Below, piece after piece: positions 28,304 to 35,967 of a DNA stretch of 51,979 nt. Origin of the DNA: Segatella copri (GTDB lineage Bacteria > Bacteroidota > Bacteroidia > Bacteroidales > Bacteroidaceae); the NCBI RefSeq assembly GCF_019127135.1, contig NZ_JAHOEA010000029.1, positions 1-51,979 of the forward strand. Reading direction: 5' to 3'. The notes under the pieces were generated by a model. The model worked only from the letters and a program-made list of their open reading frames with translations, was not told the DNA's origin and ran no database searches. Position 1 is the stretch's first letter, and each line of letters begins with the position of its first letter. The position numbers and the translations under genes are program-made.

Positions 28304-28357
28304 GTTTTCGTAACTGATTTTTTCTATGGTCACACGCAAGCACATGAAGAAAAATTC

Positions 28358-28599
28358 TCAAGTGGCTCAGTTTGCTAACTCAAGTGGCTCAGTTTGCAAA
28401 CTCAAGTAGCTCAATCAGCGAGTTCAGACGTCTCAGTTAGCTGATGCAGACGTCTCGGCAAGCCTACGGATACGGCTCCGTTAGCCTACGCAGCCATATC
28501 TGTAACCCGATGCAGTCATATTCGTAACCCAGCGCAGCCATATTCGTAACCCAGCGCAACCATATTCGTAACCCAACGCAGCCATATTCGTGAATAAGT
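28358..28599. repeat. Tandem array of eleven 22-bp units
   Basis: Read with a strict 22-bp period, the stretch divides into 11 units with no insertions or deletions. A further degenerate unit at 28336-28357 is possible. Position 3 (A) and position 10 (T) are invariant and several others are nearly so. Neighbouring units are most alike (units 1-2, 4-5 and 8-10), so the sequence changes gradually from a GTGGCTCAG type to a CATATTCGTAACCC type. Some units contain perfect dyads (GTTTGCAAAC, AGACGTCT). The period is not a multiple of three and stops occur, so it is not coding. The function is unknown. Confidence 0.85.
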
Positions 28600-28674
28600 T
28601 TTAGATAATCATCTATCATCCATCACGGTTTACATACACCACGCACATTAATACACTAATATACAGATACTTAA

Positions 28675-28719
28675 ATAGCGTGACAGATACTCCGAAAACG
28701 GGAATATCCATCACGCTAT
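28675..28719. other. Long imperfect hairpin in non-coding DNA
   Basis: Arms of 9 bp (ATAGCGTGA / TCACGCTAT) enclose a 2x2 internal loop, a second GATA/TATC stem and an apical CCG-AAAA-CGG stem. No T-run follows, so it is not a classic terminator. It could be a structured RNA element or a site for a DNA-binding protein. Confidence 0.5.
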
Positions 28720-28928
28720 ACAGAAGAAATAATTACCTCATTATCAAACAATTAAAATTTAAAAAGAGGAAACGTGAGGGATGTGAGGGATAAAAAGAGG
28801 AAAAAACTTATAAGGGCGTATACAGAAATGGTTTGCTAGCGTATTATGCTATCTTGGGCCCTCATCATTGATATTAACGTAAAAAACATTAAAAACGACA
28901 AGAATCTCAGGGAAAAGCATCTCCTTAT

Positions 28929-29077
28929 CCTAGGATATGTGTAATTTTGCACCAACGGAGACCTAGGAAATGTGTAAAATATAGGATTACAAAACCTAGG
29001 AAACGTGTAAAATCCAGCACTCTGAAAGCTAGGATACGTGCAACAATAAGAATACCAAGAAGTTATGAAACGTAAAA
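28929..29077 (+). repeat. 33-bp-period array upstream of the ATPase remnant
   Basis: A conserved core of about 16 bp (CCTAGGAAACGTGTAA and variants) recurs at 28929, 28962, 28995 and 29028, exactly 33 bp apart, each followed by about 17 unconserved bases. A degenerate fifth copy begins near 29061 and overlaps the start of the pseudogene. The period equals three helical turns, which would place all cores on one face of the DNA. It probably belongs to the upstream control region of the decayed ATPase gene. Confidence 0.75.
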
Positions 29078-29246
29078 TCTATAGTCAATTATTAAGATGG
29101 AAATCAGACGATAATGGGCAGAACGCATTACTCATTGATGGGGCACGACATATTACCTATCGACTCCTTACGTCATTCACACCTCAGACTTAGCGGAAAA
29201 AGATGGGATAGCATATCTACCACTCTATATGACACCCCTGCTATAA
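29065..29246 (+). pseudogene. Remnant of an AAA ATPase gene (DUF4143-type), internal deletion
   Basis: The first frame begins with MKRKIYSQLLRWK and continues through ALLIDGARH, the usual N-terminus of this Bacteroidota ATPase family just before its Walker A. It then runs into a stop at 29191. The second frame, shifted, encodes PYVIHTSDLAEKDGIAYLPLY and MTPLL before a stop at 29244-29246, which matches the family C-terminus. About 60 residues of a roughly 400-residue protein remain, so most of the gene was deleted. A good terminator follows. The family name is from memory of these end motifs. Confidence 0.7.
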
Positions 29247-29258
29247 ACCAGAGCTAGA

Positions 29259-29300
29259 AGAGGGCGTGCAAGAACTATATCTTGCACACCCTCTTTTTTT
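29259..29300 (+). terminator. Rho-independent terminator (plus strand)
   Basis: Arms of 15 nt (AGAGGGCGTGCAAGA / TCTTGCACACCCTCT) have one mismatch and a 6-nt loop, followed by seven T. It lies 12 bp after the ATPase remnant, so it was probably that gene's terminator. It also protects the converging LytTR gene. Confidence 0.85.
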
Positions 29301-29307
29301 CCTATTC

Positions 29308-30156
29308 CTACAATATCTCCAACTGATCCTTTACCGCCTTATAACAGCGGCGGGAAACCGTGATTTCCTCATGGTCGAAAGGAGGAGAAAAGATGCAACG
29401 GAGCGTATAATTCTCAATGCTGAGAAGATAGTCGAGATTGATGATGCAGTCCTGACGAACCTGAACCAGAGAAGGCGACATGGAAAGGATGGTCTTTGCC
29501 GTGGCCTGCTTCTTCAATTTATAAACCTGACCATTCGACAACTTCAACTGCCAAAGATGAGTAGCCTCATCAAAAGTGCAACTGAACACATCATCGGGCT
29601 TCAACATCAATAAACCCGAAATGGTCTGAATGGCAAGACGCTTGGCTGCTGTTCCCAGCAACCCATTCATTCCCGAAAAATCCTGAGCCTTCTGAGAAGC
29701 CAAGGCTGATTCAGAAGAACAGGAAGAGGACTCAGGAACGGAAGAAGCATCTTCATCCACATCATCTCCATCTTTCATTTTCTGCCGGATTCGGTCTACT
29801 ACAAGTCCGAACTCATCCTGCTGATAAGGTTTCAACAGGAAATCGAAGGCAGAGGCCCTGAGCGCATCAATCATATACTTATCGAAGGCGCTGTAGAATA
29901 CTACGATGAGCTCCATCGGCATTTCTTCTCTCAGAGACTGCAACACCTCAAAACCCGTCTGCCCAGGCATTTCAACATCGATGAACAGCACATCGGGCTG
30001 TATGCTCATCACCAGATTCTTTGCCGATACCGCCGAAGAGGATGTGGCAATCACCTCAAAATCTTCCAGAGTTGCCAAATCGTCCTGCAACCTGCGGATG
30101 CTCTGTGGTTCATCGTCCACAATCACAACCTTAATTCTATCTTGCATTGCTTGCAT
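29308..30156 (-). CDS. LytTR-family response regulator
   Basis: This 282-residue protein has a receiver domain (about 6-125, VVIVDDEPQS, phospho-acceptor Asp60 in LFIDVEMPG), a Ser/Glu-rich linker (about 133-160) and a C-terminal LytTR DNA-binding domain (about 180-282, ISGLLMLKPDDVFSCTF to TVSRRCYKAVKDQLEIL). It is the partner of the histidine kinase gene 33 bp upstream. A second ATG three codons downstream (MQDRIKV) is an equally good start. Target genes are unknown. Confidence 0.92.
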   Translation of the reverse strand: MQAMQDRIKVVIVDDEPQSIRRLQDDLATLEDFEVIATSSSAVSAKNLVMSIQPDVLFIDVEMPGQTGFEVLQSLREEMPMELIVVFYSAFDKYMIDALRASAFDFLLKPYQQDEFGLVVDRIRQKMKDGDDVDEDASSVPESSSCSSESALASQKAQDFSGMNGLLGTAAKRLAIQTISGLLMLKPDDVFSCTFDEATHLWQLKLSNGQVYKLKKQATAKTILSMSPSLVQVRQDCIINLDYLLSIENYTLRCIFSPPFDHEEITVSRRCYKAVKDQLEIL

Positions 30157-30189
30157 GTTATTTCGTTTTAAATTCTTATGAAAAGTTTC

Positions 30190-32277
30190 TTACTTAAAGA
30201 CATTATAATCGTAATTACATGGAACTCCGATACTTACACGCATTCCTCTATTCCTGGCACCACCCTCCTCTTCTGATGCTCCTCTGTTGCTCTGCATCTT
30301 GAAGAACATCTTGCGTTCGTTGCTTGCATTAAGCATTTCGATGGTACTGTTCAGAATTCTCAATCCGGTTCCCGTACTGGCAGCACAATTTTTCTTTTTC
30401 TTGCCAACGGTACCCGAATCTCCACATCCGTTGTCTGTAACATCTATGCGGAGCATATCGTCCTCAACCCAGATATTTACATCCAGCAAAGGCTTATCTT
30501 CCGTCTCTTCCATTCCCACAAAAGCATGTTTCAAGGCATTCTCTACAGGAATCTGGATAATCATAGACGGCAGCATGAGCTTCATATCCACATCCTTGGC
30601 AACATGGAACTGAGGCATCGGAAGGAACGGATTGGTTTCATGGCGAAGAGTAGAATAGCTCATCACCATCTGCAGTTCTTCTTCCAGACTTACCGCCATC
30701 TTATCGCAAGAAAGCAAGTAGGCACGCAGTACCTGTATCAGGAGCTGAAGCGGTTTGACATCAACCCCCTTCGGAAGATTCGAGACGAAGATATTGAGCA
30801 CATTAAATACGAAATGAGGCGAGAAACGATTGCGCACATTCTCCATCTTCAGAGCCATCATCCGGTTCATCTCCTCATGATGCTGATGCTTGTTGCGCAA
30901 CCATTTGTAACGGAGGAAAGCGATGAGAGCCAATACGCTCATTACCAGCAAGCCAATAATCAGGAGCAGGATGACTCTAAAGGATCTTACCTCTGCTTGC
31001 GTGGTGCTAAGGGATAAATCACGGCGAACGATGGCCGTATCCTGCTTGAATCTCAATTCATTCTCCTGAACATTCGAAACCATCGTAGCGTTACGGAGCG
31101 AATCGTCGTACTGATTCATCAGTTTCTGATATTGCAGAGCCTTGGCATACTGTCCCTTGCGCTCACAAAGAGCCGCCAGTCCCTTATGATAAAGGTAAAG
31201 ATAATTAGGCGACATCTTGGAGAGATCGTATGGCTTGTTCAAAATCTCAGTAGCCTTCGCCAGACTATCCTGCTTCAGAGCCAGAGATGCATTCAACCCA
31301 TCCACATAGAATTGCACATCGCTCTGCATGGAGGGCTGGGCAAAGAAGAATTTCGTGGTAAGAGTCAGATATTTCTGTGCAGAATCCAACCGGTTGAGTT
31401 CCAGATAAGTCTGTCCGAGATTAGCATCAACAATAGCCGTCGCCAGGGGCTGTTCCATCTGCCGTGTAGCCTTTTGAGCCTTCAGGAAGCACTTCAGAGC
31501 CTCAGCCGGTTTTTCCTGACTGCTGTACACATTTCCCCAACTGTTGTAAAAGAAATGAACATCTTTCGGATTCTTTGGCGGATACAGGCGTTCAGCCTTC
31601 TGGAAATAATGATGCGCCAGCTGATAGTTCTGCAAATCATTATAAACCTGTCCCAGTCCTGAGAGAATACTGTTCTGGGCTTCATGCTGATTCAGAGAAT
31701 CTGCCAGGAAATAGGCACGGCGGTACCAGGAAGAAGCATCCGCCAGCTTACCCATCTGTCTGGACGCATCGGCAATATTGATACATACATCAATCGCCTC
31801 GCCGCAACTGTCAAGGTTCATGATTTCATGATAAGCTTTCTCATAATAAATTAAAGCCTCCTTCCTCTTGCCGGAAACCAGCAAAAGTATGCCTTGCAGA
31901 TTATCAGCATAAGAAAGAATTCTGTTGTCAGGAGTTTGTTTGCAATAAGCGTTAACCGAATCTATCAACAACTGGCATTGGGCATCAGCCCCCTTCATAT
32001 AATAACATTTAGCTATTAATAATTTTTTCCATTGATCGCTTTTATCGGGATTACCTTCACATTTGAAATTTCTTATCAGCATGATCATCGAATCAGGATG
32101 ACTCTGCATGAGAGATTGGTGACCGGACACAAATTCATCGATATCTTTATGCCACGACTCATCACCCTTCTGCCGATGAGAACAAGCGGCAAACAGCAGC
32201 ATCAGAACGAATAGCCACAGAAGGCACAGTCCGTTCTTAATCTGCATCGTCATTATCTTTCTATATACACTTACCAT
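30190..32277 (-). CDS. TPR-containing sensor histidine kinase (LytS/YehU class)
   Basis: This 695-residue protein has an export signal with lipobox-like LLFAAC (Cys32), TPR repeats in the periplasmic region (about 60-410), one membrane helix (about 428-452), a His_kinase domain with His488 in RFSPHFVFNVLN and a HATPase region (VENALKHAF, DNGCGDSG, GTGLRILNSTIEML). It is paired with the adjacent LytTR regulator in a two-gene operon. TPR sensors of this type are common in Bacteroidota and their signals are mostly unknown. Starts at 32277 (MVSVYRK) or nine codons on (MTMQIKNG) are possible. Confidence 0.9.
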   Translation of the reverse strand: MVSVYRKIMTMQIKNGLCLLWLFVLMLLFAACSHRQKGDESWHKDIDEFVSGHQSLMQSHPDSMIMLIRNFKCEGNPDKSDQWKKLLIAKCYYMKGADAQCQLLIDSVNAYCKQTPDNRILSYADNLQGILLLVSGKRKEALIYYEKAYHEIMNLDSCGEAIDVCINIADASRQMGKLADASSWYRRAYFLADSLNQHEAQNSILSGLGQVYNDLQNYQLAHHYFQKAERLYPPKNPKDVHFFYNSWGNVYSSQEKPAEALKCFLKAQKATRQMEQPLATAIVDANLGQTYLELNRLDSAQKYLTLTTKFFFAQPSMQSDVQFYVDGLNASLALKQDSLAKATEILNKPYDLSKMSPNYLYLYHKGLAALCERKGQYAKALQYQKLMNQYDDSLRNATMVSNVQENELRFKQDTAIVRRDLSLSTTQAEVRSFRVILLLIIGLLVMSVLALIAFLRYKWLRNKHQHHEEMNRMMALKMENVRNRFSPHFVFNVLNIFVSNLPKGVDVKPLQLLIQVLRAYLLSCDKMAVSLEEELQMVMSYSTLRHETNPFLPMPQFHVAKDVDMKLMLPSMIIQIPVENALKHAFVGMEETEDKPLLDVNIWVEDDMLRIDVTDNGCGDSGTVGKKKKNCAASTGTGLRILNSTIEMLNASNERKMFFKMQSNRGASEEEGGARNRGMRVSIGVPCNYDYNVFK

Positions 32278-32311
32278 GATAGACTATTTAAATGAATTTA
32301 TGTTTCAGTTG

Positions 32312-32343
32312 CGAAAGTACAACAAAAAATCCAAATAAACAAA
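32312..32343 (-). promoter_or_regulatory. Promoter of the TPR kinase operon
   Basis: On the minus strand TTTG (32340-32343) is followed after 20 bp by TACTTTCG (32312-32319), a one-base variant of TAnnTTTG, 34 bp upstream of the ATG. Confidence 0.5.
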
Positions 32344-32403
32344 AAAAATAACTGAAAAACTCATTTTTTAAATAAAATATGAACTAAAACGTGTTTAAAT
32401 GTG

Positions 32404-32411
32404 TATCTTTG
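32404..32411 (+). promoter_or_regulatory. -7 box of the RluA-type gene
   Basis: TATCTTTG ends 5 bp before ATG 32416 and 11 bp before ATG 32422. The predicted start of transcription (about 32418) gives an almost leaderless mRNA, or forces use of a later ATG (32455 or 32467). Confidence 0.55.
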
Positions 32412-32415
32412 TAGC

Positions 32416-34086
32416 ATGGAAATGCATTTATTCAAAAATATAGAACTAAATAATATGCCTGAAAGGATGAACAATCCATTCAGCTACGAACCTCATCCGC
32501 TCTGCATCGAAGCATGCAGGAAGCTGCAGGCTGAACTCTCACAGCGAAACGACTGGCGGGAGGAAATAAACCGTGGAAAGATGTTCGGCGTGCTTATCGT
32601 AGAAGCCGACAACGGTAAGATTGGCTATCTGAGAGCTTATAGCGGACAGATTGGCGGCAGGAGCGACTGGGAAGGTTTTGTTCCAGCCGTATTCGATTAT
32701 CTCCAACCCGACGGATATTTCAAGAAACATGAGGCTGAGATTTCGGAATTGAACCAGCAAATCAGACAGATTGAAGCCAACGAAACCCTGAAAAAGGCAA
32801 AAAGCCTGATTAATGATTTACAGCAAAAGCGCCAGGAAGTTATCGCAAACTATCAGACAAAGATAAAAGAAGCGAAAGAAAAGCGAGATGCAAGGCGACA
32901 GGAAGCCCTTTCTGCTGGAAAATCTCTGAGCCAGGAAGAGGAAGAGGCGATGATAAAAGAGAGCCAGTTTATGAAGGCTGAACTGAAGAGACTGAAGAAA
33001 TCAATAAACGAAAAGACGGCGCTGGAAACAGAATACGAAGTCTACGAAAAGGACTTGAACAGGGCAAAAAAGCTCCGCAAAGAGCTATCAGAAGCACTTC
33101 AGCAATGGCTGTTTGCGAAATTCCAGATGCTGAATGCAGAAGGAGAAAGCAAGGACCTGCTGGAGATTTTCAAGGACGAGGCGATTAAGATTCCACCTGC
33201 AGGAAGTGGAGAATGCTGCGAGCCGAAACTCCTGCAATACGCTTACCAGCATGGCTACAAGCCTCTGCAGATGGCGATGTTCTGGTGGGGAGAGAGTCCA
33301 AAAGAAGAAATCAGGCACCATCTTCAGTTTTATCCTGCCTGCAACGGAAAATGCAAACCGATACTACATTGGATGCTGCCTAAAACGGTCTTTGAAACCC
33401 AACAGACCGAGGCTACTATATATAATAAGGTGGAAACGCTCTACGAAGACCGTGAACTGGCTGTCATCTATAAGCCCGAGGGTTTGCTCTCGGTTCCCGG
33501 AAAAGATGCAGCCCAGCCATCCGTCTACACTCTGATGCGCAGGAAATATCAGGAAGCTACCGGTCCGCTCATCGTCCACCGTCTGGACATGGCAACAAGC
33601 GGACTGATGATTATTGCCAAGACCGAGTTTGCCTATCATCGTCTGCAAAAGGAGTTTCTGAATCATCGGGTTCAGAAGAAATACGTAGCCATCGTTTGCG
33701 GAAAAGACAAGGAATCGTGCAACCGGATTCTGAAAGAAGCAGAAAGCGGAAGAGGTTACATCTCGCTTCCTCTGATGGCAGATTTCCTAGACCGTCCACG
33801 CCAGATTGTAAACCGTGAACAGGGCAAGGAAGCCATTACAGAATACGAGGTTCTAGAGCGTATTGACGATACCCATCTGCGCCTGGCGCTCTATCCGAAA
33901 ACAGGCAGAACGCACCAGCTGAGAGTGCATTGTGCTCATCAGGAGGGTCTGAATGCCCCTATCATAGGCGATCCGCTCTACGGCAACGAGACTGCAACAA
34001 GACTGCATCTCCATGCTGAAGAAATCACATTTGAGCACCCGATGACGGGAAAGAAAATGACTATAACAAGAAAGGCTGATTTCTAA
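32416..34086 (+). CDS. RluA-family pseudouridine synthase with coiled-coil extension
   Basis: About 556 residues. Residues about 15-110 contain a conserved head (PFSYEPHPLC), and about 110-235 is a charged coiled coil. The C-terminal half is a pseudouridine synthase: VHRLDMATSGL with catalytic Asp391, YVAIVCGK, and GRTHQLRVH near the end. It isomerises specific uridines of rRNA or tRNA, and which site is unknown. The N-terminal extension replaces the S4 domain seen in many RluA proteins. The frame is open from a GTG at 32401, but that codon precedes the -7 box, so ATG 32416 or 32422 is preferred. Monocistronic. Confidence 0.85.
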   Translation: MEMHLFKNIELNNMPERMNNPFSYEPHPLCIEACRKLQAELSQRNDWREEINRGKMFGVLIVEADNGKIGYLRAYSGQIGGRSDWEGFVPAVFDYLQPDGYFKKHEAEISELNQQIRQIEANETLKKAKSLINDLQQKRQEVIANYQTKIKEAKEKRDARRQEALSAGKSLSQEEEEAMIKESQFMKAELKRLKKSINEKTALETEYEVYEKDLNRAKKLRKELSEALQQWLFAKFQMLNAEGESKDLLEIFKDEAIKIPPAGSGECCEPKLLQYAYQHGYKPLQMAMFWWGESPKEEIRHHLQFYPACNGKCKPILHWMLPKTVFETQQTEATIYNKVETLYEDRELAVIYKPEGLLSVPGKDAAQPSVYTLMRRKYQEATGPLIVHRLDMATSGLMIIAKTEFAYHRLQKEFLNHRVQKKYVAIVCGKDKESCNRILKEAESGRGYISLPLMADFLDRPRQIVNREQGKEAITEYEVLERIDDTHLRLALYPKTGRTHQLRVHCAHQEGLNAPIIGDPLYGNETATRLHLHAEEITFEHPMTGKKMTITRKADF

Positions 34087-34104
34087 CCGAAACCAGCCTT
34101 TCTT
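34068..34104 (+). terminator. Terminator overlapping the end of the RluA-type gene
   Basis: Sixteen-bp arms with one mismatch (34068-34083 and 34089-34104) enclose a 5-nt loop that holds part of the stop region. The right arm ends in a T-rich stretch. It can also serve the converging transporter gene. Confidence 0.7.
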
Positions 34105-34154
34105 CATATCTGCGGATGACAGAATCAGCAGAAACAGATGAAAACATCGGAATA

Positions 34155-35813
34155 TCAGACAAAGAACATCACGATAACCTGGGCTATCACCACTCTGATA
34201 AACATGCCGAGCGGATAAACCGTAGCATAACTGATGCTTGGCGTATCGCCGTCGAGCGTCTCGTTGGCGTAAGTCAAAGCCATCGGATTCGCCATACTTC
34301 CACAGAGGATTCCGCAGATACTGCCGAAGTCATACTTCTTGGTCTTCAGGATGATGAGACCTACGATAACCACAGGTACAACCGTGATAAGGAAACCGAT
34401 GCCTACCCACATCAAACCTTCCGGACGGACCACCGTCTCGAAGAACTGTCCACCAGCCGCCAATCCCAGGCAACCGAGATAGAGGGCAAGACCCAGTTCT
34501 CGCAGCATCAGCCCCGCACTTCGCGTCATGTAAGAGATGAAATGCACACGAGGTCCCAACGCACCAATCAGAATACCCATCACGATAGGACCACCGGCAA
34601 TACCCAGACGCACAGGAGCCGTCATTCCAGGAATATCCAGAGGAACGGTTCCTACGGCAAGACCGAGAATGATTCCGAGGAAGATAGCGCCGAGGTTCGG
34701 CTCGTTCAAGGTCTTTACGGCATTACCCAGAAACTGCTCTACATGGTCGATACTCGTAGGGTCGCCAACTACCGTCAGTCGGTCGCCGTACTGCAGACGG
34801 AGGTCATCTGTAGCAAGCAGACGGATATCACCACGAAGCACTCGGCTCACATTCACGCCATAGGAGTTTCGCATCTGCAGACTGCCCAGGCGCTTGCCGT
34901 TCAGTCCCGGACGGGTAACAACGATAATGCGGCTTTCAACCTTCGCATCAATCGCATTCCAGTCTACCTTATCATTATTCCACTCCTTATCCACCTTCTT
35001 TCCGAAGAGAATCTGCATCGCCGAAACCTCATCCTTATTGGTAACCACGAGCACATTATCATTCGTATGAAGTACCGTATCAGCCTGAGGAACAATTACC
35101 TGTTCGCCTCTCCACACACGGGAGATGATGAACTTGCGATGCGTCATCATCGTAATCTCTGCGATGGTATTGCCGTTCAGGGCGGGATTCACGATTACGT
35201 ATTGTCCGATAGACGTATGGTCGTCATCATCATTTTTGCGAATCTCCAGATCTTCCGGTTTCACAAAGAGTTTGCGCATGAGCATCATCGCCAGGATAAC
35301 GCCCACTACACCCAGAGGATAAGTGACGGCGCAGCCCAGAGCCGCACCTTCGCTAGGCAAGCCCAACTGCTGCAACGCCTGCTGGGCAGCACCAAGGGCA
35401 GGCGTATTGGTCGTGGCGCCACACAGGATGCCCATCATATCAGGCAGACTGATTGGTAGAATCCAGCACAAAACGAGCGAGAACAAGGTTCCCACCAAGA
35501 TGACAGCCAGACTCCACAGATTGAGCGAAATGCCTTCGTGACGCATCGAACCGAAGAAGTTAGGACCCACATAAAGACCCAGCACATACACAAACATGGT
35601 AAGGCCGAAGCTTTCTGCAAACTCCAGCATGTTCTGGTCAATAGAGAGTCCGAGATGACCCGCTATAATACCCACGAAGAATACGAAGGCTATGCCAAGG
35701 GAGATTCCTTTGACATGAATCTTGCCGAGGGCAAGACCCAAAGTACAAATCAAAGACAGGATGACGATGCCTTGCACCGCCGAATGCACGTTGATTAAAT
35801 TATCAAACCACAT
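34155..35813 (-). CDS. AspT/YidE-type transporter with two RCK_C domains
   Basis: This 552-residue inner-membrane protein has two membrane blocks (about 10-180 and 370-552) that flank two TrkA-C/RCK_C domains (about 200-365). This is the standard arrangement of the aspartate:alanine exchanger superfamily. GATTNTPALGAAQQAL and CGSMANPMALTYA are the paired re-entrant motifs. Characterised members exchange dicarboxylic or amino acids, and the substrate here is unknown. Monocistronic, with a consensus promoter divergent from the PfkB gene. Confidence 0.88.
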   Translation of the reverse strand: MWFDNLINVHSAVQGIVILSLICTLGLALGKIHVKGISLGIAFVFFVGIIAGHLGLSIDQNMLEFAESFGLTMFVYVLGLYVGPNFFGSMRHEGISLNLWSLAVILVGTLFSLVLCWILPISLPDMMGILCGATTNTPALGAAQQALQQLGLPSEGAALGCAVTYPLGVVGVILAMMLMRKLFVKPEDLEIRKNDDDDHTSIGQYVIVNPALNGNTIAEITMMTHRKFIISRVWRGEQVIVPQADTVLHTNDNVLVVTNKDEVSAMQILFGKKVDKEWNNDKVDWNAIDAKVESRIIVVTRPGLNGKRLGSLQMRNSYGVNVSRVLRGDIRLLATDDLRLQYGDRLTVVGDPTSIDHVEQFLGNAVKTLNEPNLGAIFLGIILGLAVGTVPLDIPGMTAPVRLGIAGGPIVMGILIGALGPRVHFISYMTRSAGLMLRELGLALYLGCLGLAAGGQFFETVVRPEGLMWVGIGFLITVVPVVIVGLIILKTKKYDFGSICGILCGSMANPMALTYANETLDGDTPSISYATVYPLGMFIRVVIAQVIVMFFV

Positions 35814-35868
35814 AATGTTTCTTTATATCTATTCTAGATAAAACTTTAAAAATTGCTTTTTCTCGATG

Positions 35869-35899
35869 CAAAGGTACATTAAAATGCGAACAAAACAAA
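35869..35899 (-). promoter_or_regulatory. Promoter of the AspT-type transporter gene
   Basis: On the minus strand TTTG (35896-35899), a 19-bp spacer and TACCTTTG (35869-35876) match the consensus exactly. Confidence 0.85.
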
Positions 35900-35915
35900 A
35901 TAATTCCCATTTTTT

Positions 35916-35946
35916 TTTGTATTATTCTCGATTTGCAGTACCTTTG
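35916..35946 (+). promoter_or_regulatory. Promoter of the PfkB kinase gene
   Basis: TTTG (35916-35919), a 19-bp spacer and TACCTTTG (35939-35946) match exactly. Only 16 bp separate it from the divergent transporter promoter, so the two may compete for polymerase. It also shows that the coding start lies downstream, at 35968. Confidence 0.85.
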
Positions 35947-35967
35947 CATCCGCAAAATAAAGTAAGA

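Noticed and set aside
28326..28409. 27-codon ORF (MVTRKHMKKNSQ...) at the start of the 22-bp array
   Set aside because: It runs into the repeat and stops in unit 3. The 22-bp period breaks any reading frame, so coding is unlikely.
28358..29077. CRISPR array
   Set aside because: The 22-bp units have no unique spacers, and the 33-bp array has 16-bp cores with about 17-bp gaps and only four or five copies. No cas gene is present.
34116..35459. 447-codon ORF opposite the AspT-type transporter
   Set aside because: The composition (runs of H, R, T and Q) is typical of the antisense of a membrane protein. The transporter on the other strand has clear motifs and a promoter.
35866..35967. Upstream extension of the PfkB reading frame
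   Set aside because: It contains the gene's own consensus promoter (35916-35946), so it is not translated as part of the kinase.
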